Shown one piece after another: positions 9,394 to 18,995 of a DNA stretch of 64,000 bases; position 1 is the first letter of the stretch, and every line of letters starts with the position of its first letter. The DNA comes from Streptomyces clavuligerus (lineage in GTDB: Bacteria; Actinomycetota; Actinomycetes; Streptomycetales; Streptomycetaceae): positions 434,001-498,000 of the forward strand of contig NZ_CP027858.1 in NCBI RefSeq assembly GCF_005519465.1, given 5' to 3'. The notes under the pieces were generated by a model, which was given only the letters and a program-made list of their open reading frames with translations, was not told the DNA's origin and ran no database searches. A program made the position numbers and the translations under genes.

Positions 9394-10615
9394 GGCCGGT
9401 CTCCGTCACCTCGACGACCACGCCGCCGGGTTCGGTGCCGTCGCCCGCGAGGGCGGGTACCTCGCGGGCGAGGTCGGCGAAGAACCGCTCGGCGTCGATG
9501 ACGGTCTCGGGCGGGTGGACGCCGGGCCGGACGCGGCTGCCGTCGAGCAGTTGGGCGAGCCCCAGGGCGAGGGGGATTCCGGTGGCCTCCGCCATGTCCT
9601 CGATCAGCGATGCCGCGCCGGGGGTCTCGGCGAGCCGGGCGAGGACGGTGACGGACCGGCCGTCACGGGTGCCGGTGGCCGCGGCGAAGAAGGGCGGCAG
9701 CGATCCGGGGCCCTTCCGGGTCAGGGCGCCCATCGCCGCGCACAGCGTACGGAAGAGAGAGGGCCCCGCGAGGTCGGCGGCGGCCCTCTCATTGGTGAGC
9801 CTGCCCGCGTCGATGTCGCGGCGCAGCACGTCCAGGTAGGCCGCGGTGCCGGGGGTGACGACCATGAGGTTGGCGGCCTCGCCGCCGGGGCGGAAGCTGC
9901 GGTGGAGGGTGACCGGCTCGGGGTGGCCGACGGTGTAGGCCGTGCCGGAGTGCTCGGCGGAGACGGTCAGGGTGACGGGCCGGAGCGGTCTGCGGCGCAC
10001 GAGCCGGCCCTCGCTCACCACGGCGACCTCGCCGCTGATCTGCTCCATCCAGTGCACGGCTGCGGCGCTGGGGCCGCCCTGGGCGTCGAGGAGCTGGCCG
10101 TCGTCCCCGGCGCTCCTGCCGGAGACGTCGACGGGCCAGGCGGTGTACAGGTCCCGGACCTGGTCGAGGTGGTCGACCGCCCGTGCGGCGAGGAGGTTGC
10201 TGACGCCCGGGCTGGCGCCCATGCCCACCACCGCGCAGACGCCGGTGGCCCGGGCCGCCCCGTCCAGTTCGAGCATCCGCTGGGTGGGTTCCCAGTCGTC
10301 GCAGATGTCCAGGTAGTGCGTGCGGGTGGTGAGGGCCGCGCGGAGCACGGCCATCCCGAAGCGGTAGTAGGGGCCGACGGTGTTGAGCACGATGTCGGCC
10401 TGCTCCATCGCGGCCCGCAGGGCGGCTTCGTCGGTCACGTCCACGCACAGCGGCCGCATCGGCGCGCCGCGGCCCGCGAGTCGGCGCACGAGTGCCTCCG
10501 TCGTGTCCATTCGGCGGTCGGCCACCACGATCTCGGTCACACCGGGCAGTCCGGCTGCCACCCGTACCGCGACCGCGCCCATCGCCCCCGGGCCGCCGAG
10601 TGCCAGAATCCTCAT
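9383..10615 (-). CDS. Saccharopine dehydrogenase-like NAD(P)-binding protein
   Basis: About 410 residues with an N-terminal Rossmann fold (MRILALGGPGAMGAVAVRV), a following acidic residue region IVVADRRMD, and the family segments VLNTVGPYYRFG and YLDICDDWEPT typical of saccharopine dehydrogenase/reductase-like proteins. The real substrate in this group is often not saccharopine. The ATG at 10615 follows GAAAGGGTGAGGGG. It is divergent from a Baeyer-Villiger-type monooxygenase across a short control region, and a hydrolase followed it, which suggests a ketone or lipid catabolic cassette. Confidence 0.8.
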   Translation of the reverse strand: MRILALGGPGAMGAVAVRVAAGLPGVTEIVVADRRMDTTEALVRRLAGRGAPMRPLCVDVTDEAALRAAMEQADIVLNTVGPYYRFGMAVLRAALTTRTHYLDICDDWEPTQRMLELDGAARATGVCAVVGMGASPGVSNLLAARAVDHLDQVRDLYTAWPVDVSGRSAGDDGQLLDAQGGPSAAAVHWMEQISGEVAVVSEGRLVRRRPLRPVTLTVSAEHSGTAYTVGHPEPVTLHRSFRPGGEAANLMVVTPGTAAYLDVLRRDIDAGRLTNERAAADLAGPSLFRTLCAAMGALTRKGPGSLPPFFAAATGTRDGRSVTVLARLAETPGAASLIEDMAEATGIPLALGLAQLLDGSRVRPGVHPPETVIDAERFFADLAREVPALAGDGTEPGGVVVEVTETGRDT

Positions 10616-10630
10616 CCCCTCACCCTTTCT

Positions 10631-10668
10631 ATCGAAACAACTTCGATCGGATGCTATACGATCGTTTT
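10631..10668. promoter_or_regulatory. Divergent promoter with repeated CGATCG elements
   Basis: The 93-base gap between divergent genes contains two CGATCG palindromes (10644-10649 and 10659-10664) separated by GATGCTATA, inside a locally AT-rich stretch that also has GAAAC on the left and GTTTTC on the right. This has the look of a repressor operator overlapping one or both promoters. No adjacent regulator gene is evident. Confidence 0.4.
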
Positions 10669-10708
10669 CATCATGAGCAATCGAAAGACAGGAACAGAGG
10701 GACACCGC

Positions 10709-12310
10709 ATGTCCGAGCGGGCTGAGACAGCGCCGGTATCCGCACCGGGGCGCCATGTCTCCGTCGTCATCGTCGGCGCGGGTTTCGCGGGGATCGGCAC
10801 AGCCGTCCGGCTGCTGCGGGAGGGACACTGGGACCTGCTGATCCTGGAACGGGCGGACGAGGTCGGCGGGGCCTGGCGGGACAACACCTATCCGGGCTGC
10901 GCCTGCGATGTACCGTCCCGGCTGTACTCGTTCTCCTTCGCGCCCAACCCGGAGTGGAGCCGTCGCTACGCACCTCAGCGGGAGATCGCGCGGTATCTGC
11001 GGCACTGTGCCGAGAGCTACGCCCTGGAGCCCCATCTGCGGCTGGGCTGCGAGCTGCGGCACGCCGCCTGGAACGCCGACCGGCAGCGCTGGGAGCTGCG
11101 CACCGGCCAGGGACCCCTGTCCGCGGATCATCTGGTGATGGCCCAGGGCCCTCTGTCGGAACCCGCCGTTCCGGCGTTGCCCGGCCTGGACGGCTTCACC
11201 GGCGACGTGTTCCACTCCGCGCGCTGGCGGCACGACCTCGATCTGAGCGACCGGCGGGTGGCGGTGATCGGGACCGGGGCGAGCGCCGTCCAGTTCGTCC
11301 CCCACCTCCAGCGCGCGGCACGCCGGGTGACCGTCTTCCAGCGCACCCCGCCATGGATCATGCCGCGCCACGACCGGCCCGTCCCCGCGTGGCTCCGCGG
11401 GCTGTACCGGCGGGCGCCCTGGACGCAACGGCTCGCCCGGCTCCGGGAGTACACGCTCCGCGAGGCGGGCCTGCCCGCGCTGCTCGGCGACCGCGCCCTG
11501 GCGGCCCTCGGGCGCGGGCAGGCCCTGGCCCATCTGCACCGCCAGGTCGACGACCCCGTGCTGCGCGGCAAGCTGACACCCGACTACGCGCTGGGCTGCA
11601 AACGGGTCCTCATGTCCGACGACTACTACCCCGCCCTCGGCGCGCCCAACGTGGACGTGGTCACCGAACCGGTCGTCCGCGTCACCGAGGACGCGGTGCT
11701 CACCGCACCCGCCGACAGCACCGCGCCCACCGGCGGCAGCGCGGCGCCCGCAGCCGCCGACGGCTCCGTGCATCCCGTCGACGTCCTGGTCCTCGGCACC
11801 GGCTTCCGGGTGACCGACGCCGCCTACGCGCGGCTCGTCACGGGTACGGGCGGGCGGACCCTGCACGATGTGTGGCAGGGGAGCCCGCAGGCGTACCTCG
11901 GGACGACCGTCGCCGGATTCCCCAACCTCTGGCTGATGGCGGGTCCCAACACGGGAGTCGGGCACACCAGCCTCATCTATATGATCGAGTCACAGATCGA
12001 CTATCTGCTCGGCTGTCTGCGGTTCATGGACGAGCACCGCGTCGGCGCCGTGGACGTGCGGGCCGGGGTCCAGCTCGCGTACAACACGGCGGTCCAGCGG
12101 CGCATGACCCGCACGGTCTGGGCCGCGGGCGGCTGCGCGGGCTGGTACCGGGACCGCCAGGGGCGCATCACCACCATCTGGCCCGAGCCGACCTGGCGGT
12201 TCCGGCGCAGGACCCGCGGCTTCGACCCGGATCGGTACACGCTGACCGCACGGCCGGGCGGCTCGTCCGGCCCCGCGCCGCACCGGCCCACGACATCCGC
12301 GGCGGACTGA
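10709..12310 (+). CDS. Flavin-containing (Baeyer-Villiger-type) monooxygenase
   Basis: About 533 residues. The FAD motif VVIVGAGFAGIG is near residue 16, the family fingerprint GDVFHSARW (FxGxxxHxxxW form) near 165, and the NADPH motif VAVIGTGASAVQ near 183, followed by a typical ATG-type LVLGTGF. Members oxidise ketones to esters or lactones or hydroxylate other carbons, using NADPH and oxygen. The ATG at 10709 has AGAGGG upstream and is preferred over an ATG at 10673. The downstream gene follows after three bases. Confidence 0.88.
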   Translation: MSERAETAPVSAPGRHVSVVIVGAGFAGIGTAVRLLREGHWDLLILERADEVGGAWRDNTYPGCACDVPSRLYSFSFAPNPEWSRRYAPQREIARYLRHCAESYALEPHLRLGCELRHAAWNADRQRWELRTGQGPLSADHLVMAQGPLSEPAVPALPGLDGFTGDVFHSARWRHDLDLSDRRVAVIGTGASAVQFVPHLQRAARRVTVFQRTPPWIMPRHDRPVPAWLRGLYRRAPWTQRLARLREYTLREAGLPALLGDRALAALGRGQALAHLHRQVDDPVLRGKLTPDYALGCKRVLMSDDYYPALGAPNVDVVTEPVVRVTEDAVLTAPADSTAPTGGSAAPAAADGSVHPVDVLVLGTGFRVTDAAYARLVTGTGGRTLHDVWQGSPQAYLGTTVAGFPNLWLMAGPNTGVGHTSLIYMIESQIDYLLGCLRFMDEHRVGAVDVRAGVQLAYNTAVQRRMTRTVWAAGGCAGWYRDRQGRITTIWPEPTWRFRRRTRGFDPDRYTLTARPGGSSGPAPHRPTTSAAD

Positions 12311-12313
12311 CCG

Positions 12314-12868
12314 GTGGGCGCCCGCTCCCGGCCGGGGCCCCGGCCGCGGTGGCATCTGACCTGCCTGGCCCTGGACCGCGCCCCCGCGGCCCGGCTCTGC
12401 GCCGTCGAAGCCCTGTGCACCCTGCCGCTCTCGGTCTCCACCCTTCTCGTCACCGCGCCCGGCCCCGCCCGGGTGCCGGAGTGGGTCCAGGTGTGGGGGC
12501 TGGCCGTGCTGCTCGCGCTGGCGGGCGCCACCGTCCACGCCTACCGGCTGACCCTGGCCCAAGGGCTCGGGCCGTCCGCGCGCAGCGGCCACGCGCCGGG
12601 TGGAACCGCCCCCCACCGGCACCACCGGATGTCGGTGGAGCGCCGACTGCGGCGGACGCTCCTGCTGTATCCGGCGGCTCTGGCCGTCCTGTTGCCGGTC
12701 CCGGCGACCTGGGTGGGTCTGTGGTCCGCCGTCTCCCTCCTGAGCGTCCTGGGCACAGCGCTGTCGATCGGCTTCCTGTGGCGTGCCCATGTCTCCGGTG
12801 ACGGAACCGGCCGCTGCCGCGCGCCGGGGCCGGGCCGGGGCGTGCCCCGTCGGCAGGTGACCGGCTGA
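12314..12868 (+). CDS. Small membrane protein of unknown function
   Basis: 184 residues from a GTG three bases after the monooxygenase stop. Four hydrophobic segments are visible (about 30-48, 58-75, 115-131 and 137-153), with a His-rich loop between the second and third and a basic C terminus. I do not recognise the family. Co-transcription with the monooxygenase is likely, but a functional link is only positional. Confidence 0.65.
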   Translation: MGARSRPGPRPRWHLTCLALDRAPAARLCAVEALCTLPLSVSTLLVTAPGPARVPEWVQVWGLAVLLALAGATVHAYRLTLAQGLGPSARSGHAPGGTAPHRHHRMSVERRLRRTLLLYPAALAVLLPVPATWVGLWSAVSLLSVLGTALSIGFLWRAHVSGDGTGRCRAPGPGRGVPRRQVTG

Positions 12869-13064
12869 CCGCAGGCGCCCCGGGGTGAGCACATGCCCGG
12901 CACCCGGGACCGGCCCGCCCCGGGGCGCCGAAGGTACCCTTTGCCGAACGGTCGGGCGCGTTCCGATCGCTCGTCGACCCGGCACCCCCGGCGCGAAGCC
13001 CCGCACCGGCAGCCCGGCGGCACCCCGACGAACCATCTCGACCACGCTCGAAGGGCCCGTCCCC

Positions 13065-13961
13065 ATGACCGGAACCGATTCGCCCCGCTGTGCGGGACCG
13101 GCCGTCCAGGTGCCCACCCGTACCCTGGTCGAGGCGCTGATCCGCTCCGACCACACCGTCGACTCCGGCGAGCTGTACGCCATCGCCCCGCTGCTCGGCA
13201 TGACCGACCAGCAGGTGCGGCTGTGCGTCAAACGGCTGGTCTCCGAGGGGCGTTTCACCCAGGAAGGCAGGGGACGCGCGGCCGTTCTGCGGGCCACCGG
13301 AGCCACCGAGCAGAGCCTCGGCCCGGATGTCGGGTTCGTCGCACACGCCTTCCGCCAGGACGCGGGGCTCGCCCCCTGGGACGGCATCTGGCACCTGGTC
13401 GCCTTCGCGGTCCCCGAGAGCGCCCGCACCGCGCGCGACGCCCTGCGGGCCGCGCTCACCCGGCTCGGCGGCGCCGCCGTGCAGGGCGGGCTCTACCTCA
13501 GCGCCAACGCCTGGGAGCCCCATGTCGAGGACCACGCCCGCCGCCTCGGTGTGCTCGACCACCTCACCCTGCTGACCACGGACGACCTGCGCCAGGGCGA
13601 GGAACGCGCTCCCGCCGCACTCGCCCGCGCCCTCTGGCCGCAGGACGAGATCGCCGACCGCTACCGGCGGCTCGCCGCCGTCGCCCGCCCACGGCTGCGC
13701 CGACTCCAGCAGGACGCGGACCTCCCCGCCCCCGAGCGGCTGACCATCGCGGTCGAACTGGCCGCCGAGTTCACCCGCGCCATGCAGCCCGACCCGCTGC
13801 TGCCCCCCGAACTGCTGCCCCGGCCCTGGCCGGGCGCCCAGGCCCGTGAACTCGTCGCGCGCTGCTGGTCGCTCCTGGAGGAACGCACACCGGAGAACGG
13901 ACGCGTCAGCCTCTTCCACCTCTACCGCGACGCGGTCCGCCCGGCAGCCGCCGACGGCTGA
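13065..13961 (+). CDS. PaaX-family transcriptional regulator
   Basis: About 298 residues. A winged-helix N terminus (PTRTLVEALIRSD...ITDQQVRLCVKRLVSEGRFTQEG-like) is followed by the PaaX core with WDGIWHLVAFAVPE and the C-terminal FTRAMQPDPLLPPELLPRPWPG...ARELV segment typical of the family. PaaX proteins repress aromatic or carboxylate catabolism and sense an acyl-CoA. The Met at 13065 lies shortly before the HTH; an in-frame extension back to 12885 is low-complexity and improbable. No target operon is obvious; the upstream monooxygenase is one candidate. Confidence 0.82.
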   Translation: MTGTDSPRCAGPAVQVPTRTLVEALIRSDHTVDSGELYAIAPLLGMTDQQVRLCVKRLVSEGRFTQEGRGRAAVLRATGATEQSLGPDVGFVAHAFRQDAGLAPWDGIWHLVAFAVPESARTARDALRAALTRLGGAAVQGGLYLSANAWEPHVEDHARRLGVLDHLTLLTTDDLRQGEERAPAALARALWPQDEIADRYRRLAAVARPRLRRLQQDADLPAPERLTIAVELAAEFTRAMQPDPLLPPELLPRPWPGAQARELVARCWSLLEERTPENGRVSLFHLYRDAVRPAAADG

Positions 13962-14230
13962 GGGGCGTGTCGGCGCCCGGGTCGCCCGCGCGGGCACGGA
14001 ACGGGGCCGGCAGACGCGGCGCCACCGGGTGCCGGACGGCCGCAGGAACCCGGCCGCGAACGCCCACGACGCCGATCGCGTCCTGGCCGTCGCCCGGAAT
14101 CCGGAACCCGGCCACGCCGTCGGCGTGTTCGCCGGTCCGGCCCGGAGCTGCCGCGCGTCGGACGTGCGCAGGCCACGGCGGGACCCGACGGCCGGACGGT
14201 CGGTGAGACAGACGGACGACAAACGGAGAA

Positions 14231-14258
14231 GGCGGTACCGGATATCTCCGATACCGCC
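14231..14258 (-). terminator. Hairpin downstream of tRNA-Pro
   Basis: Two 12-base arms (14231-14242 and 14247-14258) pair with a single mismatch around a TATC loop, about 20 bases beyond the tRNA 3' end. It is a good candidate terminator for the tRNA transcript. Confidence 0.65.
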
Positions 14259-14277
14259 TGCGACCTGCGAAATTCGC

Positions 14278-14354
<77 letters not shown>

Positions 14355-14459
14355 TTCTGCTTGCCCCCGGCCTCTCGGCCCGGCGCGCAGGGGCAACATT
14401 ACCGCACTTCCGGGGTGGTCCGGCACGTGCCGGTGGCCGGGTGGCGGGAGAATGAGGGG

Positions 14460-14945
14460 GTGAGTGGTGTGGAGCGGGACCGGGACGGGGCGGGGCGGGC
14501 ACGGAGTGCGCGGCCCCGGGACGGGTTGGGGCGGCCGTTGCCGTACGGCGTGGCCGGGGTGGCGCGGCAGCCCGAGGGGGTGGTGCGGACGCCGGGCCGG
14601 ACGGTCGCGGAGGCGCAGCGGCTGCTGGACGCGGGGATGCCGTTCCACGCGCACGAGGTCTTCGAGGACGCCTGGAAGTCCGGGCCCGCCGCCGAGCGGG
14701 AGCTGTGGCGGGGGTTGGCTCAGCTCGCGGTGGGGCTCACCCATGCGGCGCGCGGGAACGCCACGGGCGGGGCGCGGCTGCTGCGCCGGGGTGCGGGCCG
14801 GATCACCGGGGAGAGCGGCGGGGCGGACCGGTACGGGATCGACACGGCCGGTCTCTCCGGGTGGGCCCGTGCCCTCGCGGACCGGGTGGAGGGCGGGGCG
14901 GCACCGGTCGACCCGGTGGCCGAGGCCCCGCGGCTGACCCGCTGA
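14460..14945 (+). CDS. DUF309-domain protein
   Basis: About 161 residues. The diagnostic DUF309 segment lies at about 60-110: AGMPFHAHEVFEDAWKSG, ELWRGLAQLAVGLTHAARGN and a following GGARLLRRG. Function of the family is unknown; it forms a small helical protein. The GTG start at 14460 follows GGGAG and avoids a less likely upstream ATG frame. It is convergent with LutC. Confidence 0.8.
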   Translation: MSGVERDRDGAGRARSARPRDGLGRPLPYGVAGVARQPEGVVRTPGRTVAEAQRLLDAGMPFHAHEVFEDAWKSGPAAERELWRGLAQLAVGLTHAARGNATGGARLLRRGAGRITGESGGADRYGIDTAGLSGWARALADRVEGGAAPVDPVAEAPRLTR

Positions 14946-14965
14946 GCGGGCGGCCGGTCTGATGG

Positions 14966-15027
14966 GCGGGGCGCGCGGCTGAGGCTGCGGAGGGGAGTCC
15001 GTGGCGCAGCCGCCGGGCGCGCCCCGC
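14966..15027. terminator. Possible bidirectional terminator
   Basis: Exact 11-base inverted repeats (14966-14976 and 15017-15027, GCGGGGCGCGC and its complement) flank 40 bases that can form an inner stem, between the convergent DUF309 and LutC genes. Confidence 0.45.
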
Positions 15028-15088
15028 GGACGGCCCGCCGCCGGGCGGGGCCGGTGGTCGAACCGCCGGGCGGGCTTCGCGGGCCGGG

Positions 15089-15727
15089 TCACTCCCGGAG
15101 CAGGATGACCTCCAGTCGGCGGGGGCCGTGGACACCCTCGACCCGGTCGAGTTCGATGTCGCTGGTGGCGGAGGGGCCCGAGATCCAGGTGAGGGGCCGG
15201 GCCGGGTCCAGGAGGGGCAGGGCCAGCGGTACGGACGGCACGATCTGCGCGGGGGCGCGGACGACGCACACATGCAGATCGGGGACGAGGGTCAGGGCGC
15301 GCCGCCCCTGGGCCGGTCCGGCGTCCAGGACCAGGGTGCCGGTTTCGGCCACGGCGAGCGCGCAGCCGCTGACGACGGCGTCGCAGCCGTCGAGTTCGGC
15401 GGCGGTGAGCGGGCCGTCGTCACGGCGTCGTTCGGCGGCGGTCGCGGTGAGCCAGGAGTCGGGGACGCCGTCGGGCACCACCACCGTGCGGGCGCCGTGT
15501 CCGCGCAGGATTGTGGCGATCAGCGGGGCCAGCCCGGTGGGTGTGGTGCGGTGCACGGTGGCGCGGTAGTCGGCGAGGTTGCGGTGGAGGAGGTCGAGCA
15601 GGGCCGCCGGGCCGTCGTCGGTGTGCCGTTCGAGGTAGGCGCGGTCGTCGGGGGGCGGGACCTCGGGGGCGTCCGCGACGGCGGCGCGGATACGGGCCAG
15701 GATGCGGGCGCGTGCGGAGTCGTTCAT
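15089..15727 (-). CDS. lutC: Lactate utilization protein C (LUD domain)
   Basis: About 212 residues with a LUD domain: ARILARIRAAVADAP start, GARTVVVPDG, the conserved GCALAVAETGTLVLDAG, and the ending VEGVHGPRRLEVILL. With LutA and LutB it makes the cytoplasmic iron-sulfur complex that oxidises L-lactate to pyruvate. The ATG overlaps the LutB stop (ATGA). Confidence 0.9.
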   Translation of the reverse strand: MNDSARARILARIRAAVADAPEVPPPDDRAYLERHTDDGPAALLDLLHRNLADYRATVHRTTPTGLAPLIATILRGHGARTVVVPDGVPDSWLTATAAERRRDDGPLTAAELDGCDAVVSGCALAVAETGTLVLDAGPAQGRRALTLVPDLHVCVVRAPAQIVPSVPLALPLLDPARPLTWISGPSATSDIELDRVEGVHGPRRLEVILLRE

Positions 15728-17151
15728 CGGCGGTTGCTCCGCCACCAGTCCCGGAAGGACTGCTCGGGCAGCTCGGGCAGGTCCCGGCTGTCCGTCCAGG
15801 CTGCCGCGCCCGGTGGTCGCCGCGGCTGGGCCCGCCGGGTGGCGTTCGCCAGCCGCTCCCCCGCCGCGAGCGCGCCCGGATGGTCCAGCAGCCAGCCCGC
15901 CGCCCGCAGCGCCGCCCGTTCCAGCCGGTGTCCCCTGCCGCCCTGCTCGGCGACGCGTTCCCGCAGCCGGACGAGGATCTCGGGGATGTCGATGGCGACG
16001 GGGCAGACCTCGTAGCAGGCTCCGCAGAGGGAGGAGGCGTACGGGAGCGAGGCGTCGATCTCGCTGGTGATGCCGCGGAGCTGGGGGCTGAGTACGGCCC
16101 CGATCGGCCCGGGGTAGACCGAGCCGTACGCGTGGCCGCCCGCCCGTTCGTACACCGGGCACACATTGAGGCAGGCCGAGCAGCGGATGCAGCGCAGTGC
16201 CTGCCGTCCCACGGGGTCGGCGAGGGTGGCGGTGCGGCCGTTGTCGAGGAGGACCAGATGGAAGGCGCGGGGGCCGTCGCCGCCGGTGGTGCCGGTCCAC
16301 AGGGAGGTGTACGGGTTCATCCGCTCGGCGGTCGAGGAGCGGGGCAGGGTCTGGAGGAAGACGCCGAGGTCGCGCCAGGTCGGCACGGTCTTCTCGACGC
16401 CCACGACGGAGATCAGGGTCTCGGGCAGCGTCAGGCACATCCGGCCGTTGCCCTCGGACTCGACGACGACGAGGGTGCCGGTCTCGGCGACCATGAAGTT
16501 GGCCCCGGAGACGGCGACCTTGGCGCGGAGGAACTTCTCCCGCAGATGGAGGCGGGCCGTTTCGGCCAGTTCGGCGGGGGTGTCGCCGAGTCCTTCGGGG
16601 GCCGGCCGGCCCCAGGCACCCATCCGGTCACGGAAGATGTCACGGATCTCCCCGCGGTTGCGGTGGATGGCGGGGACGAGGATGTGCGAGGGCCGGTCGT
16701 CGCCGAGCTGGACGATCAGCTCGGCGAGATCCGTCTCGTACGCGCGGATGCCCTCGGCCGCGAGCGCCTCGTTGAGCCCGATCTCCTGGGTGGCCATGGA
16801 CTTGACCTTGACGACCTCGCGTTCGCCGGTGGCGTGGACGAGGTCCGCGACGATCCGGCCCGCCTGCTCGGCGTCCTCGGCCCAGTGGACGGTGCCGCCC
16901 GCCGCGGTGACGGCGGACTCCAGTTGCTCCAGATAGCGGTCCAGGTGCCGCAGGGTGTGGTCCTTGATCCGGCGGCCCGCTTCGCGCAGTTGCTCCCAGT
17001 CGCTCAATTCGGCGACGGCGCGGGCGCGTTTCTCGCGGATGGTGTGGGTGGCGTGGCGCAGATTGGCGCGCAGGACGGGGTCGCGGACGGCCTGGGCGGC
17101 GGCCCGGGGGAACGGCGGGAACGCGGGCATCCCGAGGTCGGTCCTGGTCAC
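15724..17151 (-). CDS. lutB: Lactate utilization protein B (iron-sulfur LUD protein)
   Basis: About 475 residues, the usual LutB length. A LUD domain (about 60-290, with ATGEREVVKVKSM and AVSGANFMVAETGTLVVVE) is followed by two [4Fe-4S] motifs, CIRCSACLNVCPVY and CGACYEVCPV, and a C-terminal tail with a conserved FRDWW. It is the electron-carrying subunit of LutABC. Its GTG overlaps the LutA stop, so translation is coupled through all three genes. Confidence 0.93.
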   Translation of the reverse strand: MTRTDLGMPAFPPFPRAAAQAVRDPVLRANLRHATHTIREKRARAVAELSDWEQLREAGRRIKDHTLRHLDRYLEQLESAVTAAGGTVHWAEDAEQAGRIVADLVHATGEREVVKVKSMATQEIGLNEALAAEGIRAYETDLAELIVQLGDDRPSHILVPAIHRNRGEIRDIFRDRMGAWGRPAPEGLGDTPAELAETARLHLREKFLRAKVAVSGANFMVAETGTLVVVESEGNGRMCLTLPETLISVVGVEKTVPTWRDLGVFLQTLPRSSTAERMNPYTSLWTGTTGGDGPRAFHLVLLDNGRTATLADPVGRQALRCIRCSACLNVCPVYERAGGHAYGSVYPGPIGAVLSPQLRGITSEIDASLPYASSLCGACYEVCPVAIDIPEILVRLRERVAEQGGRGHRLERAALRAAGWLLDHPGALAAGERLANATRRAQPRRPPGAAAWTDSRDLPELPEQSFRDWWRSNRR

Positions 17152-17966
17152 GGGTGCGCCTCCTGGTCGTGGTCGCGGTCCCGGCCGCCGGTGGGCCGGG
17201 GGGACGGGGCGGAGCCGGGGGTCCTTGGGACGGGGGGTCCCGCCGGTGCGGTCGGCAGACGGTAGGGGTGGTCCTCGGTGGCGGCGAGGATCTCGGCGAG
17301 GTGCAGCGGCAGCAGCGGATCGTCCTGGCGGCGGAGGATGCCGCCGAGGTGCAGCAGACAGGAGTTGTCCGCGCCACAGAGCACCATGGCCCCGGTGGAC
17401 ACGGCGTTGCGGACCTTGTCCCGGCCCATCGCCGCCGAGACCGCCGGGTTCTTGACGGCGAACGTGCCGCCGAAGCCGCAGCACTCGTCGGCCCCGGGCA
17501 GCTCTCTCAGCCGCAGTCCGCGGACGGCCCGCAGCAGCCGCTGCGGCCGGTCCCCGAGGCGGAGTGCGCGCAGGCCGTGACAGGAGGGGTGGTAGGTGAC
17601 GGTGTACGGGAAGTACGCCCCCACGTCCACGGTGCCGAGGACGTCGATCAGGAACTCGCTCAGCTCGTACGTCCGGGGTCCCAGGGACCGTTCGCCGAAG
17701 CGGGGGTAGTGGTCCCGCACCATCGCGGCGCAGGAGCCGGAGGGGGTGACGATGTACTCGTGTCCCGCGAAGGCGCGCGCGGTGCGCCGGACGAGGGGGG
17801 CCGCCAGGTCGCGGTAGCCCGTGTTGTACGGGGGCTGGCCGCAGCAGGTCTGGTCGGCGGGGAAGTCCACCTCGACGCCCAGCCGTTCCAGGAGCCGTAC
17901 GGTGGCGATGCCGGTGGACGGGTGGAAGGCGTCGTTGACGCAGGTGACGAAGAGGGCCGCACGCAT
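17148..17966 (-). CDS. lutA: Lactate utilization protein A (CCG-domain subunit)
   Basis: 272 residues with two cysteine-rich CCG domains: TCCGQPPYNTGY near residue 40 and CHGLRAL...ECCGFGGTFAVK near 130-170, as in LutA and the GlpC/HdrB group. It is the third component of the lactate oxidising complex. The C terminus carries a low-complexity extension of about 30 residues that is not part of the family core. It begins 18 bases after the TauE-like gene. Confidence 0.92.
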   Translation of the reverse strand: MRAALFVTCVNDAFHPSTGIATVRLLERLGVEVDFPADQTCCGQPPYNTGYRDLAAPLVRRTARAFAGHEYIVTPSGSCAAMVRDHYPRFGERSLGPRTYELSEFLIDVLGTVDVGAYFPYTVTYHPSCHGLRALRLGDRPQRLLRAVRGLRLRELPGADECCGFGGTFAVKNPAVSAAMGRDKVRNAVSTGAMVLCGADNSCLLHLGGILRRQDDPLLPLHLAEILAATEDHPYRLPTAPAGPPVPRTPGSAPSPRPTGGRDRDHDQEAHP

Positions 17967-17984
17967 GGTCGGAGGATAGGTGCC

Positions 17985-18800
17985 TCACCCCGCCGGGACC
18001 AGCAGCGGCAGCGCGCCGACGGCGGCTGCCGCGAGAACCAGCCGTTCGAAGAGCGCCTGGTCGATCCGGTCGGCGCAGGCCCGGCCGAGGTACGCGCCGG
18101 GCAGGACGAACAGCACCAGGGCGGCGTCGAGCAGCAGGGAGCGGAGGTCGATGAGTCCGAGGCCGACGCTGAAGGGCACCTTGGAGAGGTTCACGACGAG
18201 GAAGAACCAGGACGCCGTGCCGAGGAAGCCGAGTTTGGCGAAGCCCGCGGAGAGCAGATACAGCGACATCACGGGGCCGCCCGCGTTGGCGACCATGGTG
18301 GTGAACCCGCCGAGGACGCCGTAGGAGCCGGTCCTCAGCCGGGAGGTGCCGCCCGCGCGGCCCGCGTCCGTGTCCGTGTCCGGCGCCGGTTCCGGTCCTG
18401 GTTCCGGTTCCGGGGCGCGATCCGGTCGAGTGCCCCGCCGGCGGCGTCCGGCCAGGCCGACGGCCGCCATCAGCAGCAGGATCAGCCCGATCGAGACCCG
18501 TACGGCCCGGTCGTCGGCCCGCAGCAGGAAGAGGGTGCCGACGAGCACCCCGGCGACGACGGCCGGGAACAGCCGTATCAGCGTCGGCCAGTGGGCGTGG
18601 CGGCGGTAGGCGAGGACGGCGAGCACATCCCCCGCGATGAGGATCGGCAGCAGCACCCCCGTCGACTCCCGTGCCGGAAGGACGGCGGCGAAGACGGCGA
18701 GGCTGAGGGTGTTGGCGCCGCTGACGGCGGTCTTGGCGAAACCGACGAGCACGGCGGCGGCGGCGAGCGCCGCGAACTCCGCACCGGTGATGGTGTCCAT
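17985..18800 (-). CDS. TauE/SafE-family membrane transporter
   Basis: 271 residues with about eight hydrophobic segments, the N-terminal GFAKTAVSG motif typical of TauE/SafE sulfite/sulfonate exporters, and FTTMVANAGGPVMSLYLL in the second repeat. The family moves small organic or sulfur anions. Being first in an operon with lutABC, a role as a lactate or related carboxylate transporter is an attractive inference. A proline/glutamate-rich loop (about 128-150) separates the two halves. Confidence 0.85.
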   Translation of the reverse strand: MDTITGAEFAALAAAAVLVGFAKTAVSGANTLSLAVFAAVLPARESTGVLLPILIAGDVLAVLAYRRHAHWPTLIRLFPAVVAGVLVGTLFLLRADDRAVRVSIGLILLLMAAVGLAGRRRRGTRPDRAPEPEPGPEPAPDTDTDAGRAGGTSRLRTGSYGVLGGFTTMVANAGGPVMSLYLLSAGFAKLGFLGTASWFFLVVNLSKVPFSVGLGLIDLRSLLLDAALVLFVLPGAYLGRACADRIDQALFERLVLAAAAVGALPLLVPAG

Positions 18801-18995
18801 GTCACCCAGTGTGGGCGGCGGAGCGATCCCCGGGGCGCCGTCGGCGGGTTCGCGGCCCGGGCCCGCGGCGCGACCCGTGCGCCCCGCTCGTCCCGGCGGC
18901 GGATGCGGGACGGGCGGACCGTGGCGGTGTGCGGCGCCGGCAGCGGGCGTGGATGTGCGGGCCGCGGGGATACCGCCCGTACGGGAGGGGGCTGT

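Noticed and set aside
7865..9501. A single 672-codon transporter reaching 9501
   Set aside because: Only about 270 codons are transporter-like; the rest is antisense to hydrolase and dehydrogenase genes.
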